The notes beneath the pieces were generated by a model, which did not search any database, was not told the DNA's origin, and saw only the letters and a program-made list of their open reading frames with translations. 64,000 nt of DNA from Paramecium tetraurelia (Eukaryota > Ciliophora > Oligohymenophorea > Peniculida > Parameciidae). The stretch covers positions 259,181 through 323,180 of the forward strand of contig NW_001799433.1 in the NCBI RefSeq assembly GCF_000165425.1, given 5' to 3'. Shown here in pieces: positions 36,961-49,850 of the stretch. Position numbers and translations under genes: made by a program. Every line of letters begins with the position of its first letter. The stretch's first letter is position 1.

Positions 36961-37672
36961 ATGAAGGTGAATAAAAATTTATAAGATGCAATTATTAATC
37001 TGAATTCTTTAAGTATTCCAAGGACTGAAATTGTTATTGGAAGAATATTTAGCAAGCCTGGATAATTATACAAAGATTTATTTACAGAGGATGAGATTAA
37101 GAAATTTCAAAATAATCTGAATATTTCTGAATAGTAATTAGCAAACATTGTAAATGCATTCACTTTTGTGTTAATGCATGTCGTGGCAGAAAGAAATTTG
37201 ACTTAAGTTGAAGAAGTATTAGCATAAAATGGAATGGTATTAAACTATTCTATATGTTAATAGTCCTAAGATCACATTGAGGTTTTTAGACAATAATGGA
37301 TACAATATGGAAATGAGTATTCAATTAGAATAAGAGAAAAACCAATTGCTGTTTAAGACGTATTGCATTCATTTAATTGGAAAATCAGTTTATAAGTTGA
37401 TGAATCAAGATTACCATAAAAGAGTATTCTATAATAAAGTATGAATTACAGATGTAGCAAATTTCATGAATGTTGACGGTAAAATTGAAGATGCTAATGA
37501 TTTATATTCGTACGACGCAAGAAATCCAGCAACGACTTTTGTATTTGAAACGAAGCCATCAGGAGAGACTAATAAAGTTGATAAATTCAGCATTAAATTT
37601 TAGAAGGCCTAGATTTAAGAATTATTTGAAAGTTTGGAAAGTATTTAAGAAAGTTTGGATAAATTAATTTGA
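36961..37672 (+). CDS. COMM-domain protein, COMMD10-like
   Basis: 227 residues after one 28-nt intron (37424-37451), which restores the frame exactly. The N-terminal half is an all-helical bundle (SLSIPRTEIVIGRIF; LNISEQQLANIVNAFTFV). The C-terminal COMM domain includes VLHSFNWKISLQVDESRLPQ, equivalent to LENFDWQLNLQMAHS of human COMMD10, a strand TFVFETKPSGE, and the end FSIKFQKAQIQELFESLESI followed by QESLDKLI, which closely parallels the COMMD10 C-terminus. COMMD proteins form the Commander complex that recycles membrane cargo from endosomes. Good family match; the paralogue assignment is tentative. Confidence 0.82.
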
Positions 37673-37726
37673 TAATATTATTATCATTATATTTAATTAA
37701 TGAGTAATTACATATATTCAGCATAA

Positions 37727-38948
37727 TCATTTAAAGAATATATTTACTTTATTTCCCTTATATTCATATTCAGAGAAAACTGATATAACCTTCAAGGCTT
37801 CATAAATATCTACCATAGTCATCTGAACTTAATTGTATTCCAATCTAATATCTAATAATATTAATTTAAATAAATAACCCTATATCATTCCAACTAATTT
37901 AACCATATCCTAAATTTCAATAATATCTTTGATTCCCTAAAAGATTAAAACTTTGCTTATAGGAACAGTTTTGAATTTAGTTTTTGAACCAATATATAGT
38001 TCTTCATCTACATTTGTGGTTCTGAAATCGCTTTGCTGATGGAACAGAATTCTTAACTAAAGATTTATTTAATTTTACTCACTTCTTTATTGAAAAATTA
38101 GACATTGTTTAGTAATTCTTTGGCTATAGTAGCTTAATCAGAGTTTGTAAACTGCAGGATGGCTGTTTATTATTTTTTTTTTAAAATCAAACTATCAAGA
38201 TGTCCAAATCTGTTAAAGAGATTATACAGCATCTTAGATGTAATTTTAACATCTATATTGGACACTATCAGATATTTGGATGGCTTCTAATATAATAACT
38301 AATCAATTATTATTTATTAGTGATTGAATTAGATTTATTGAGACTTTTCAATTTCACTATTGAAGTCATCATCCAGAATTTATATTAATTATTTTAATTA
38401 TGAATCCATTCTTAAATAATAATTTAAAATTAAACATTGTTTTATTAGGAGACTCTCCTAAATCTTAGGTGACACTCATTTAATTTTGATGTATTTAATC
38501 AACAAGAGGTGATTGGACTTTTTAACTCTCGATGTTATCTTTGTTATTCTTAATTTTTATTTTCGATACATGATTTAATAACAGTTGAGTCTCAACTTCA
38601 TTATTTTGGTATGAAGTTCCACGGGTCTGATCAACTACTTCGAGGTTGAGCTCCTTGAGACGAGAAAAGTGAATTAGTAGTCTATATATAAAAACTAAGC
38701 ATTTACTTTCCTCCTTCTGGACTTATTGATTTCCCCATCAGGTTCCTTCTTGCAAGGATTGCATGCTTAACATTTAAGTATTCAACAAAGGCTTTGTTGG
38801 TTTTCCCTCTCTCAAAAATGAGTATTTTATTGATCTCTCCATAGGATTTGAACGTATCGAAAAGATAATCATTGGTAAGGGGAAATGAAGGAGGCAAGTA
38901 AGAAATGATTAGCAATAATATCTTACTTGGAGGATCTCGAGAATTCAT
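37727..38948 (-). CDS. PTB/hnRNP-L-like RNA-binding protein with two RRMs
   Basis: Read as one gene. RRM1 (from MNSRDPPSKI): SKILLLIISYLPPSFP, LFDTFKSYGEINKILIFE, KTNKAFVEYLN and IHFSRLKELNLE, the last matching IQFSNHKEL after RRM1 of human PTBP1. A linker crosses a 25-nt intron (near 38412-38436, GTTTAA...TTAAG) into RRM2: KYLIVSNIDVKITSKMLYN, LFNRFGHLDSLILKKKQQ, AILQFTNSDQATIAKELL, LRILFHQQSDFRTTN. Another 26-nt intron lies near 38060-38085. RNP motifs are of the PTB kind, lacking aromatic residues. Expected role: splicing repression or mRNA binding via pyrimidine tracts. The two halves could be two adjacent genes, but the spliced single frame is more convincing. An upstream in-frame Met at 39026 adds only AT-rich text. 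Confidence 0.68.
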
Positions 38949-39181
38949 TAACAAATTAATATTAAGAAAGAATGAAGTTATACTATATAGATTCTTATAA
39001 TTAAATAATTTAAATTTACAAAGCACATAATAATTCTTTTACATTAAAAAGATAATTATGATATATGTATCATTTAATTTATAACTGGATTCTCAGTCAT
39101 TTCTCATCTTTTATTTCACTATTTATCTATACTCCTCTTATATAATTCAATAACTTCATTCTATCCATTACTACAAATAAA
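38949..39181. other. Divergent spacer
   Basis: Short AT-rich region between the PTB-like start and the uncertain gene at 39182. Nothing specific seen. Confidence 0.4.
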
Positions 39182-39930
39182 ATGGCCTATTATTAAACTA
39201 TTATTCTTATATTCAAAAATTAAATGCTTTCTGAATATTATTTAGAAGATGCTTAAAATTTAATCTCAGAATAAAAGTTACAACTTTCAATTAATTTTTA
39301 TATTAATTTTTAGAGTAATTTCATATAGTATTTTATATGCCTAATACATAATTTAATAAATTAATGTATAATGCCTTGTTGATAAAAGAATTTCTATTTA
39401 TTTAGAGAATACTATGTTTATATCTGGTCAATTTATAAAGATGTTTCCTGCATAATTCTAAAGAGATCCACAATATTATTTTGAATGAAATGTTTAAGTT
39501 TAAAAAGTTAATTGCTAATTATGAGGGAGTACACAGCTTGATGTTCTCATTTGAAATTAATTTTGCAGATAATCTTTTTAAACTTATACTTATAAATACA
39601 TCAATAATCCTTAAGAACTCTATTTAAGAAATTTATCGAGTGAGTGCTTAAGAATAAAAAATGGGATTCATTGAAATAAAGAGCAATAATGATGCCTAGT
39701 TCAATAGGAATTTCTAATATTAATATTAGAGATCTGAATTTTTGTTAAATAAATTAATTACCAAAAAAAAATTGGCCTGTCTATTTTACTTTGAATCAAG
39801 CTTCTTAATAAATAGTTTATAATCAGGATTTAGTAAAATGAAAATTATGAGCTTAGAATAATAACTCTAATCAAATATTTTTAAAGGGAATTAATATAAT
39901 ATATTTAAATGTCTAAGTTGTCAATTGTGA
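39182..39930 (+). CDS. Uncertain gene, unknown 241-residue product
   Basis: From ATG 39182 to TGA 39928-39930. Removing one 23-nt intron (GTATAATGCC...AAAAG, near 39370) gives an open frame divisible by three. The middle reads like protein (EMFKFKKLIANYEGVHSLMF, then SFEINFADNLFKLILINTSI), the ends are AT-rich. No domain was recognised. Long stop-free stretches are easier to find in this code, so I rate it as possible. Both flanking spacers are quiet. Confidence 0.38.
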
Positions 39931-40376
39931 TAGGTATTCCTTCCATTTAAATATTAAATAATGTTTTAGAGTATAGTACATTTATTTATATCTAAAAAGA
40001 TTAAATCAATCTATATTTGAATTCAATCCAACTTAATTTCTTATTTCAATATATAATCGACTACACATATATATTCTAAATCAATATTGAACTCAAATGT
40101 AATCACATTTGTTTCCGCTTAAATATTTTCTTATGTCTTCCTTGTTTCTTTTCTTATCCTTTAATCTAGCTGTTACTAATCCATGATGTTCTAATCTGAC
40201 CTTTTCAGGGAGCTTTTATTACAAGGATTTACGAGACTTTTATCCTTAATTATTTTGGTAGGTTTTGGCTCCTGTAAGCTTGTTCATGAATTTTATTAAT
40301 AAATATGTTGCTATTTCGTTTTTTATTTATAAATTACGCGTTTAATTCTTTCATATTTTATAGTATAAATAAATAA
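39931..40376. other. Convergent spacer
   Basis: About 450 bases between converging 3' ends. No gene-like frame found. Confidence 0.4.
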
Positions 40377-43300
40377 TCAAAACTTAAATTAATATTATTT
40401 TGTACTCTTGTTATATTATTACTTTTTATATTTCTCGATGATCCTATCCTTATTATATTGAGGGTAATAAGAGTATAGATTACATGCTTATTCAAATGTG
40501 TTGTGGAATTACTCTTCATTTAAGGGACTATTCTCATGATATTATTTAAAAGTGTCAGTTTTTAATTTGAAATCATGTTTTTCATGCTTTTAAGCAGTAT
40601 CGTGTTTAGTATCTTCTCGAATTTTCTAACTCTCTGTACGAATTGATATAGTATATCTTTAACTTCTTGATCTACTTTGCATTGACAATTATTTAGAAGT
40701 GTAAGAAGCTTCCTTCAAATTATTCAATTTATCGGTCTCATTCATTTCACTAACTGATGGTATAGCTTACAGAGGATTTTTTATTTATTTTGTATTTGAA
40801 TAACTAGTACCAATTAAAGACTTCTTTTTCCTCTCCTATGCAACATATAAACTATCTTCAACACCTCCTTTTTAAAATGTCTATTTCTCATCTTAATAAA
40901 GCATAGGAGGAGACCCATTTGGTAGAGGAGGAATTCCAATGCTGCTCTAAGGGATATTGCCACTACTAGATTAACTGCTTGATTTATGATAATATTATTA
41001 TTATTATTATTGTTATTATTAATGATGCTACTGTTATTACTATTATCGTTATCCAATAGAATGATTAGAATATTTATCAGAATCTTGCTATTTTGATATC
41101 TTTCTTTTTGGATATTCCTTTAAAAATACATTAAATGAACTTTAAGATAATTAAGAACTCGGGAGTTATTGCACTTTAACAGGAATAGCACTAATTTTAT
41201 CGACTTAGGAGTCGTTGGATTTATAGCCAGACATGGATTTCTGAAATTTAGATTCTTCGTCTGAATGAACACTGATAGAATTTAATGATCTCGATCTTTT
41301 CCTAAATCTCACATTTTTTGATTGCTAGTGTTATTGTTATTATGATCTATGAGTATTATGAGTAGGTTCCTAATATCTGATCTCTTAAGTCAATTTGGTT
41401 TAGTGAGTTCTTTCCATTTAACTAGGATTAGGATCTTCTTCTTCAGAAGAGAAAGAAAAATTGTTTTCTTGAAATAATGAGACTGCATCTTCAAACAATC
41501 TCTATCCGAATTTAGCATTTGTAGTTCTTCTACAATTTCTCTTAAATAAGATTCTTCCATTAGGAACAGAAAACAAATGTTTTGCTAATAAAATCTCTTT
41601 ATTTATGATTAAATGTAATCTATGACATAAATCTATGTCATGATCAGCATCTCCACATCCCAAACATTTGACACCGAGATCTAATTTCTGATTTTGAAAA
41701 GTCCACTAATCAATGATCATTCTATAGGTTTACTATATTATTTAAAATATTACATAATCTTTAGGATGAGTTTGAAGTATGTCTAAGAACATTTATTTAG
41801 ACAAGTAAGCAAACGAACAAGCTGTCTCTGTTTTAATGCTATAAGGATGAGCGTTGTTCATAAAGAATGGACCATGGCCAAAGATATCTCCCTGTTTCAA
41901 TTTTCCTAAATAATATTTTCTGTCCTAAAGATCAACTAGCATCTCAGCTTCTCCACTGACTAATTAATATAATGCAATTCCGTCATGAGTTCCATTTTCG
42001 ATGACATAAGAATTTGGAGCCACCCTGTATTCTTGAACATTCTTTGTCAAATCTAATAGACATTCTTAGCTAAAATATCTATAAAATATATGAATGTTAG
42101 CAATAAATTAACCATATAAACAAATCTAGATTTCTTCTTTTAAATTTGGACTCAAACAATTTATAATCTTATTTTCATCAACAATTCGAAACTTCTCTTC
42201 CTATGTCCACAGATTCTACAAGTATTATCTCACTCTAAATTGCAATGACTACTCGAAATTCTTTCTTTGCATGTATCTATTTATAATAGCCATATTTTCA
42301 TTGATTTTCTCATCAAACTTATTCATTTCAGTAATGATCCTTCCAATTGTATTGATTGAATATGCAAAAACAACACTTGCAATAAACATGGTACAAACAC
42401 AAAATAAGGCTTCTTCATGATTAGCTGGTGTCAGATCTCCATATCCAACAGTAGTCATAGTCATTACAGACCAATAAATAGAATAACTATATAGAGCAAA
42501 CCAAGAATCTTCAACTATTCCTGCTTTATTGATCCAATTATTTTAATTATTCTATGCTACCACATACCAAAGACATCCAAATACATGAGCATATAAAAAT
42601 ACAGTTCCTATAACACTCAAAAATCGATATCCAATAACAAACCTTGGATTACTTAATAATCTTCCTTCTAAAGAATGATATACTCTATTTAAAGCATTTG
42701 ATCTTATGAATGATAAACAATTCACAATCCTAATTATTGTATTATCTGTTTCAAATGATTATATTAAAATGATGTTGATGAATATTGGTATTATTGAGAT
42801 CAAATCAACAACAAAATATTTCCTTAAATATCTTCTAGCGACTCTCTTTTAATTTATTACTACCTCCCCATTTTCATAGTATCCTGTGCGAAATCCTAAA
42901 AGAATGTCAAATGAATAAAAGAGAAACATCAAAATTAGGATATTTTGCGAATTTTATTTCTCAGAGGTGAAAAACCAATTCAAAACATTCAAATTGAAAC
43001 ATATTTGAATTGATAATTGGAATAGAGATGCTAATGTCACAAAGAATTTTAACAATTCCCAAAAAAATAAGAAGTTGCCTTGTGGATCTATTGTTTCTTA
43101 TTTAAACTTATTAAGAATCACTTAAATCTTACATACACTAAAGTACGTCTTAAGTACAATGAATGCCTTCATGCTCTCCATTCGTTTTAATACCATCTTC
43201 TATTTGGATTTGTCGTGAATCTTAATGAAACTCTTATTGTTGTATTTCTCATTAGAATTGCTTATATCAGAACTCAAATCTTATATTAATTACAATTGTG

Positions 43301-43838
43301 ATTTTGATATTTTCTTAGCAAATGGCGATAGAATCTTAATCTTTGAGATGAATTTCTTAGCTAAACTCATTCTGTTGGTTAGCTTTGAAAAAATCTTTGA
43401 AAAATGCTTACTTTTTCTTTTCGGAGACTTTGCCGATTAAATAGCTGGACTAATAATAGATTTACTTTTTCTATTATCATTTGGTTCTCCCAATTTTTTT
43501 AATTCTAAATTTGGACTATCACACAGGATTAATTCATCCCTTAGAGATTGTTTCAAGGGTGATGCTTCTGACAAATCCAAACTATTCCGTCGAATTTACT
43601 TAGCAGACTTACTTCCCTTGCTCTTATTGTCCTATTGATTTTCAGGATAGGTTTTGTGTTGAATTGATGGATCTGCCTTGATACCTTCAAAATCAATAAA
43701 TGCCAAAATCTACTCCTCATTTGGTCTCCTAACTTACATCAGATTCTTATTGTTGAGTTCATTTAGATAATTATCAAGCCCATTCTGATGACTATCTCCA
43801 GACATATTGATTGAACCAGAACTTGGTTGTATATTCAT
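40377..43838 (-). CDS. Voltage-gated K+ channel with cyclic-nucleotide-binding domain
   Basis: Roughly 1,120 residues. A Ser/Lys-rich head of about 170 residues is followed by six membrane segments: FFTSEKQNSQNILILMFLFY near S1, FDILLGFRTGYY in S2, YFVVDLISIIPIFINIILIQ in S3, an S4 with few charges (IRIVNCLSFIRSNALNR), S5 (FLSVIGTVFLYAHVFGCLWY), the pore TMTTVGYGDLTPANHEE (K+ filter GYGD) and S6. A C-linker and a CNBD follow (YVIENGTHDGIALYQLVSGE, GKLKQGDIFGHGPFF). The tail contains a zinc-like CLGCGDADHD, a KNVRF motif and a polyglutamine block. This is the CNG/EAG/HCN-type architecture; ciliates have many. S4 charge loss suggests weak voltage sensing. The exon details were not fully traced. 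Confidence 0.85.
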
Positions 43839-43885
43839 TATTTAATAATAAAATGTAAACTTGGGATTCTGAATTACCACATACA

Positions 43886-44626
43886 ATGCAAAAGAAATTG
43901 AGTCTTTTATTGGAATAACGTCAAAATCTGTAATAAAAAGAGAATTAATTGAATGGAAAGGACTTGCTATTTGCTCATAAGAAATCTTTATAGAAATTGC
44001 AAAATCAAAATTAACAGACAGTTGAAACTCTTTTGGAAAACGAGAAAACCGAGTTAATTGATATTTTTGATTAGGAATTGATCAATCAAAATTCAAGAAG
44101 ATATTCCTCTAGAAGAATGCCTACTTTAGAGTAATCCGGTATATCATTTTAAGAGTAATCGGCGGTATTTCAAAAATCAAGTAAAACTAATAGATCAGCA
44201 TCAACTAATTTATCATATTTTAACACACAATCTCCTTAAAGATTATCAAAATTCAAAGTGGATAACAATACCAGTCGAATATAAGATCAAGATTAAACCA
44301 TTAAGCAACTCTAATCCATAGTTGCAGAACAATAAGAAAAGTCTCTCATTCAAAACTAAGAAATCTAGGTTTTAAAAGATAAAAACTAATCATTGATAAG
44401 ATAATTAGAAATTAGTGAAAAAAATTTCATTAAATTTTAAAAATAAACTGACTTATTTAAAGAAAATCTGGTAGAGAAATTGAAAACTTACGCATTAAAA
44501 TTAGAAACATTAAATGAAAATGAAGAAAAAATCATCATCATGCAAAAGGAGAACGCTAGATTGAGATAAGAAAAGGAGGAGTTACTCGTTTTGATGAGGA
44601 ACCATAACACTGGAGTTAGAAAATGA
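43886..44626 (+). CDS. Coiled-coil protein, unknown function
   Basis: Single exon, 246 residues, beginning MQKKLSLLLEQRQNLQQKEN. Heptads in residues 1-75, a Ser/Thr-rich middle (RRYSSRRMPTLEQSGISF) and heptads again from about 145 to the end (LQSIVAEQQEKSLIQNQEIQ; KLKTYALKLETLNENEEKII). No known domain. The start lies 47 bp from the divergent K+ channel start. It reads as a structural or adaptor protein. Confidence 0.65.
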
Positions 44627-44650
44627 CCAAATTAATTTATTTATTTATAT

Positions 44651-45377
44651 ATGGATACAAGTACTACACATAACTAACCTTAAATTGAAACATTTGAATC
44701 CAAATTGATTACCATACAAGGTACATCTTCTCTTCCAAATGAACACGTCTATCGTTTTAGAAAATCATTCCATCCATAAAACACTGCTAACCAGTTTAAT
44801 TTAAATAAAACCCTTAATTCCTCAGTCAACAGCCTTAATCACTTTTGTCACTTGTGCAATAAAAATACATCAACACAAATACTCAAATTCTGTGCCTGTT
44901 AGGATAGATAATATCATTTATTATGTCTAATCACTCGTATAACTTTAGAATACAAATAAGGTAATGGCATCATGCAATGTCCTTATTGCAGTTTATATTA
45001 TCCAACTGTGATTGAAACCAAGTATATATTAATTTAAGATTAGCTTCTCTTATAATAACTTAACTAGATAACAAAAATTCTCATATTTCCTAGCCTTTTT
45101 ATTGTTGTAATTTTTAATCGTCGTTGAAGTGGCCCTTATGATAGCAATATAGCTCGATCTTCCTTTTTTTATCTTGTTAGCTAACCTTATATTAATAGAG
45201 TTGCTTTTGCTTCTTATGTTAATAAGAAGAGCAATACTAGTCGCTCGCGTTGTAAGATTTTCACTTGAAGAATACAAAATTTGTGATTAAATTATCTAAT
45301 CTGCATATGCAAAAAACTCGTTTAAAATAATCTCAGCCTTAAAAAATGATAAAGCCAAGCAATTGTTTAATGAATGA
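44651..45377 (+). CDS. RING-variant (MARCH-type) membrane E3 ubiquitin ligase
   Basis: 234 residues after removing a 22-nt intron (GTATATATTAATTTAAGATTAG, near 45020-45041), length divisible by three. A C4HC3 RINGv domain is seen as CHLCNKN, KFCACQDRQYHLLCL and MQCPYCSLYY. Two transmembrane helices follow, FSYFLAFLLLQFLIVVEVAL and LPFFILLANLILIELLLLLM, then a short helical tail. This is the compact MARCH/viral-K3-like layout: RINGv, two TMs. Such enzymes ubiquitinate membrane proteins and drive their internalisation or ER degradation. Only 24 bp separate it from the upstream coiled-coil gene. Confidence 0.78.
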
Positions 45378-46367
45378 AATTATATATAATTACTCAAATA
45401 TTATTTATAAATAATGTAATTTATGAAAAGTTTTATTCCCTCTATTGATTGCCTAATCATGTAATAATATTTTATAAAGAGACAATGTTACTATTTATTC
45501 ATCAGTTTAATAAAATAAAAGCATTCCGATACAATATGTAGACTTGATATTACTTTAAATTTAATTAATTTAATAAACTATTCAGATACCATTATTAAAT
45601 TTCTTATTAATTATTACTTTCAGATTATTTTCTTAGCTGAAATATATAAGCTCTTTAAGAATAATAAAATGGATGTAAAATAAAATTATAATATATATCC
45701 TTAAGATATTCACTTGAATAATATACTTGAATTCTGTTAGTTGAGTTTTGCTCCAACAGAGGATAAACTTTTATTCTTATTATTAAGTTTAATGAGAAGC
45801 ATTTTAAAATTTTAAATTTTGAATGCTTTTTTAGGAAAATCAATTATTGAAACTCCATAAATTACTTATACACCTTTATTTCCTTTCAAATTGTTGTTTA
45901 GGGGTTTTATATATGGGATATTTCTTTTGGAATTTTTCTAAAATTTGATAATAAATTTTTAGAAGGTTAAGATATGAAACTTTACATTTGGAGCATTTCT
46001 ACATTTGATAGAATTTTTTACATAGATTGATTTAGTCTTTTATTTGAAAGTAGTAGAATTGAAAAATAGTTGCATAATTGAAGTATTAATTTTAATATCT
46101 CTCTCATCCGCTATTTAGAAATGCAAATATTATGAAATCAACTAATGGATAATCTAAATTTATGAAATTAATGCAAAATTTCAGTATAGGTAAGCGGTAG
46201 ACTCTTTGAGGATTGTAGCAGTCATCTACACAATACAGTTCTGAGATTATTTAATCAGTGGTTAATCTTTTTGTTAATTATATTTAAAATTTTGATCCAT
46301 TTCGAGAATAACTTGAAAATTCAAGTTTGATTATATTAAATTCATATAATATATTTAATTTAATCAT
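45378..46367. other. Gene-free stretch of nearly 1 kb
   Basis: Very AT-rich. A 62-codon frame on the minus strand at 45655-45843 is not protein-like. It precedes the large cyclase gene and must include its promoter. Nothing else can be supported. Confidence 0.4.
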
Positions 46368-47427
46368 ATGGCAGAAAGGGAGGAATCTATGAAATACTAT
46401 CACTCAAGGGAATCTGAAAATGAAGAATAAAAAAGGCCTAGTTATGCAATGATGAGCATTGTTAATAATTAACCGCATCCAGTATGTATTACAAAGCTAT
46501 TTTTTATGCAAAAAACATAGATTTCAATGGAGGTAGCCAGCGGAAATCAATTGAAAATTAACAAAAACATGGCCCATTGGTATATAAGTAAAAAAATATA
46601 ATAAGCTGATTGATAAACCAAATTGCTTACCAATAATAAAAAAAGAATTGAGTCTAGAGGAATTGGATGATTAAGAGGGAAAGGTTCGAAAAATAAATAG
46701 TGGTTCAAGCGTAGCAGAAATTAATGATTAAAAGTCAAATAGGAGTCAGTCGAGTGCAAAGAGTGCCAAGAGTGCAAGGCATTCTAGTAATCAAATAATA
46801 AATGGAGAGCCAAAGAAGAAATAGATAAGAAGAATGAATAGCAAAATAAAGGCAAGATTGTCAAAAATGTAAAACCTCAAATAAACATCTGCAATTCAGA
46901 AAATAGTTTCTTAATTTATTGAAGGCTGGGCATTCTCAATCTTAATGGCTATTGTTACACTTTATGCACTTTTTGGAGATGATATAAGAATATTATCAGT
47001 CAACAAAGATCAAGATGATATTTTCTTTATCCTAACAATAATAAGCATGTCATTTTTTACATTAGAAATAATCTTAACCTCCATTGCAAATCCAAATTAT
47101 ATCCTAAATGTAAATAATTAAGTTCTAAGATTAGTTTTATTTTTGTCTTGATGTAATTTCGACTGCAACAATGATTTTAGATATAGGTTGGGTAACGGAT
47201 TTATGGTATGGAGATGAAGGAGATATTGGAAATGCTGCAACAATTAAGGCCTTAGGTAGAGCATCCAGGGTTGCAAGAAAAGCAGCAAGAGTTATTAGGA
47301 TAATTCGTTTAGTAAGGCTCGTAAAATTATATAAACATGCCAGATAATAATATGAAAAGGAATAATAAAGAAAGATCCTTTAGGATATATTAAAATAAAA
47401 TAGACTAATGAGTGATGAGAATTAAAA

Positions 47428-47475
<48 letters not shown>

Positions 47476-49719
47476 CAATTCATAATCTCAAAAACAAATC
47501 TATATTGTAAATAATCCCTCATTTCCTTCGCCTCTTCCTTCTGATGGAAATTAATTTTAAAATAATTAAGACAAATAAGAGTAAATTGAATTATAGAAAG
47601 ACAGTGCTAAGCCGTTTCTCGGATAAATTTAATAGTAATAGAATTCTGAAGTATCTGCTTTACCAGCTCAATAAGGATAATCATATGATCAAAGTGCTTA
47701 AGGAAGCAGTAATGATTAATTTAGACAAAGCCAATAATCTCTATAGCAAACTTAAAATCTTTAAGAAAGCAACGTGGGCTCTCGATTGTCTGACTTAGTA
47801 ATGAGAAGGGTTATTACTATTATCTTAGCAATATTAATAAGCATACCAGTATTAACCTTAGATACTTATTAAGAAACACTAAACTCTTATGATTCTGGTA
47901 TATTTAGAATAGGCTAATTTAGAAATGATCAAAAAATTCTTGATATCTTAACAATGTAATATGTAGAATTTCATCAAGATGAACTTTTTCCAATCTTGGC
48001 TGTCTTTGTCATAAGAAATAATGTAACTAATAATTTTCCAAAATTAAATGAAACCAATTTTTAAATATTCAATTATTCTCAAAACCCTGATTGGTTTGAA
48101 CCAACAAATTTAAATATAGATTAACACCGATTCTCTGATAAATAATATTATGCTGCAGTAGATATAAATAATAAATTAATAACATGTTCAGTAGGTGATT
48201 TAATTGACTATAATCAAACGAATGCTATACTCTCGATATTTTAGACATTATTTGTATGTATAGTATTGGCTTCTAGTGCTATCTTATTTAATAAGAATGT
48301 AAATGAATTGGTTATTGAGCCAATAGAGAAAATGATGGAAAAGATAGAATTAATAGCCCAGAATCCATTGGAGGCAGTAAATATAGAAGAATAGGAAGAT
48401 CTAGTAATGGAATAGCTGGAATAAAATGAAGATCATGAGAAGATAAAGGAAAAGTATATTGAGAAGCAAATGGAAACATATATTCTTCAAAGGTTAATCA
48501 TGAAAGTTGGAGCTTTATTGGCAGTAGGATTTGGGGAAGCAGGTTCAGAAATTATTGCAGAGAATATTAAGAAAGGAGGGAGTGTAGATCCAATGCTTCC
48601 AGGGAAGAAAATAATGGCTATATTTGGTTTTTGTGATATTAGAAACTTTACTGATGCAACAGAAGTATTATAAGAGGATGTAATGGTATTTGTGAATGAA
48701 ATTGCTGAGATTGTGCATTAAACAGTGAATCAATATGGAGGATCTGCAAATAAGAATATTGGTGATGCATTTCTATTGGTCTGGAAATACTTACCTATGG
48801 AATATCATCCCAATCCACAAAATCCATCTAAGTTGATTGTAAAAACAGATCACCACATTAAACAAAAAGGAGATATGGCAGTTTTGGCTTTCTTGAAGAT
48901 AATCACATCAATCTCAATTTCAAAGAAATTAGAGAGGTATAAGAAACATGCTGGGTTGAATGCAAGAATGAAGGATTATTCTGTGAAAATGGGGTTTGGA
49001 TTGCATATGGGATGGGGCATTGAAGGAGCAATAGGTTCATCTTTCAAAATCGATGCTTCTTACTTGAGTCCTAATGTCAATATGGCATCCAGATTGGAAG
49101 CTGCCACTAAATAATTTGGTTCTATTATTCTAATTAGTGGAGTCCTAAAATAATATTTGACTGAGGAATGTCAAAAATAACTAAGATAAATTGATATTGT
49201 AACTGTAAAGGGTAGTGTAGAACCTGTTGAAATTCACACTGTAGATATGTCGATAAAGAATCTGATCCAAAAAAGTAAGGAAATGAAAGACAAATTTGAC
49301 ACTAGCAAGATGAATTAGAAACAATAAAAGCAGTTTCGAGTTCTTAATCGATTCAAAAGGGAACAATTGCAAAAGGATGTCTCAAAAAACAAAGTCAATG
49401 TTGCAGATCAATTTCAAACTGATGAAGAACTCCTTCTCTCCAGAGAACCTTTTACAAAAGTAATCTATTTTGAAATATTTACTCTTTTAGGAATTCTATT
49501 AAACTTGGAATGAAGGGTTCCAATTTTATATCAAAGGCGCATGGGATAAGGCTCAATTAGTATTCCAAAAAACTTTGGTATGCTTTTACATTAACTTTAA
49601 AGATTATGATTCCTGAACACAAGGATGGTCCTTCCAATACACTTTTAGATGTGATACATTCTAATGGTGGAAAGGCTCCACATGATTGGAAAGGTTACAG
49701 AGAACTTACAGAAAAATGA
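46368..49719 (+). CDS. Voltage-sensor-like membrane domain fused to a class III nucleotide cyclase
   Basis: About 1,060 residues. A Ser/Lys-rich head precedes a four-helix module: IEGWAFSILMAIVTLYALFG (S1), FFILTIISMSFFTLEIILTS (S2), FCLDVISTATMILDIGWVTD (S3) and an S4-like helix with regular Arg/Lys: RASRVARKAARVIRIIRLVR. A linker with 15 consecutive TAA codons (polyGln, 47429-47473) follows, then a second membrane pair (VITIILAILISIPVLTLDTY; FVCIVLASSAILFNKN) bracketing a lumenal sensor-like region, a HAMP-like helix and one cyclase domain (AIFGFCDIRNFTDATEVLQ, NKNIGDAFLLVWKY, GLHMGWGIEGAIGS, SYLSPNVNMASRLEAATK). Both metal Asp residues are present (FCDIRNF, IGDAF). Adenylate versus guanylate specificity is not decided. 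Voltage-controlled second-messenger synthesis is inferred. Confidence 0.82.
47429..47473 (+). repeat. (TAA)15 microsatellite encoding polyglutamine
   Basis: Fifteen perfect TAA triplets inside the cyclase gene, read as Gln in the ciliate code. The flanking frame continues on both sides (ENQK before, INSQSQ after), so the run lies in a polar linker and changes in copy number would be tolerated. Confidence 0.9.
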
Positions 49720-49850
49720 GTGTTTTTTCATTTTAGATTTATTACTATAAGGATCTTGATTTTTCACAGTTTGTCATATCATTAAATTACTATTTAAATA
49801 ACCCATTATGATGTTATATAGAAATGAAGAGAGAGTTTATAATTTATTTA

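Noticed and set aside
45655-45843. 62-codon minus-strand frame in the spacer before the cyclase
   Set aside because: No protein-like composition, no flanking intron signals that extend it, no domain.
47410-47480. The (TAA)n run considered as a telomere-like or developmental boundary element
   Set aside because: It lies inside the open frame of the cyclase gene and reads as polyGln; Paramecium telomeric repeats are G-rich and none occur here.
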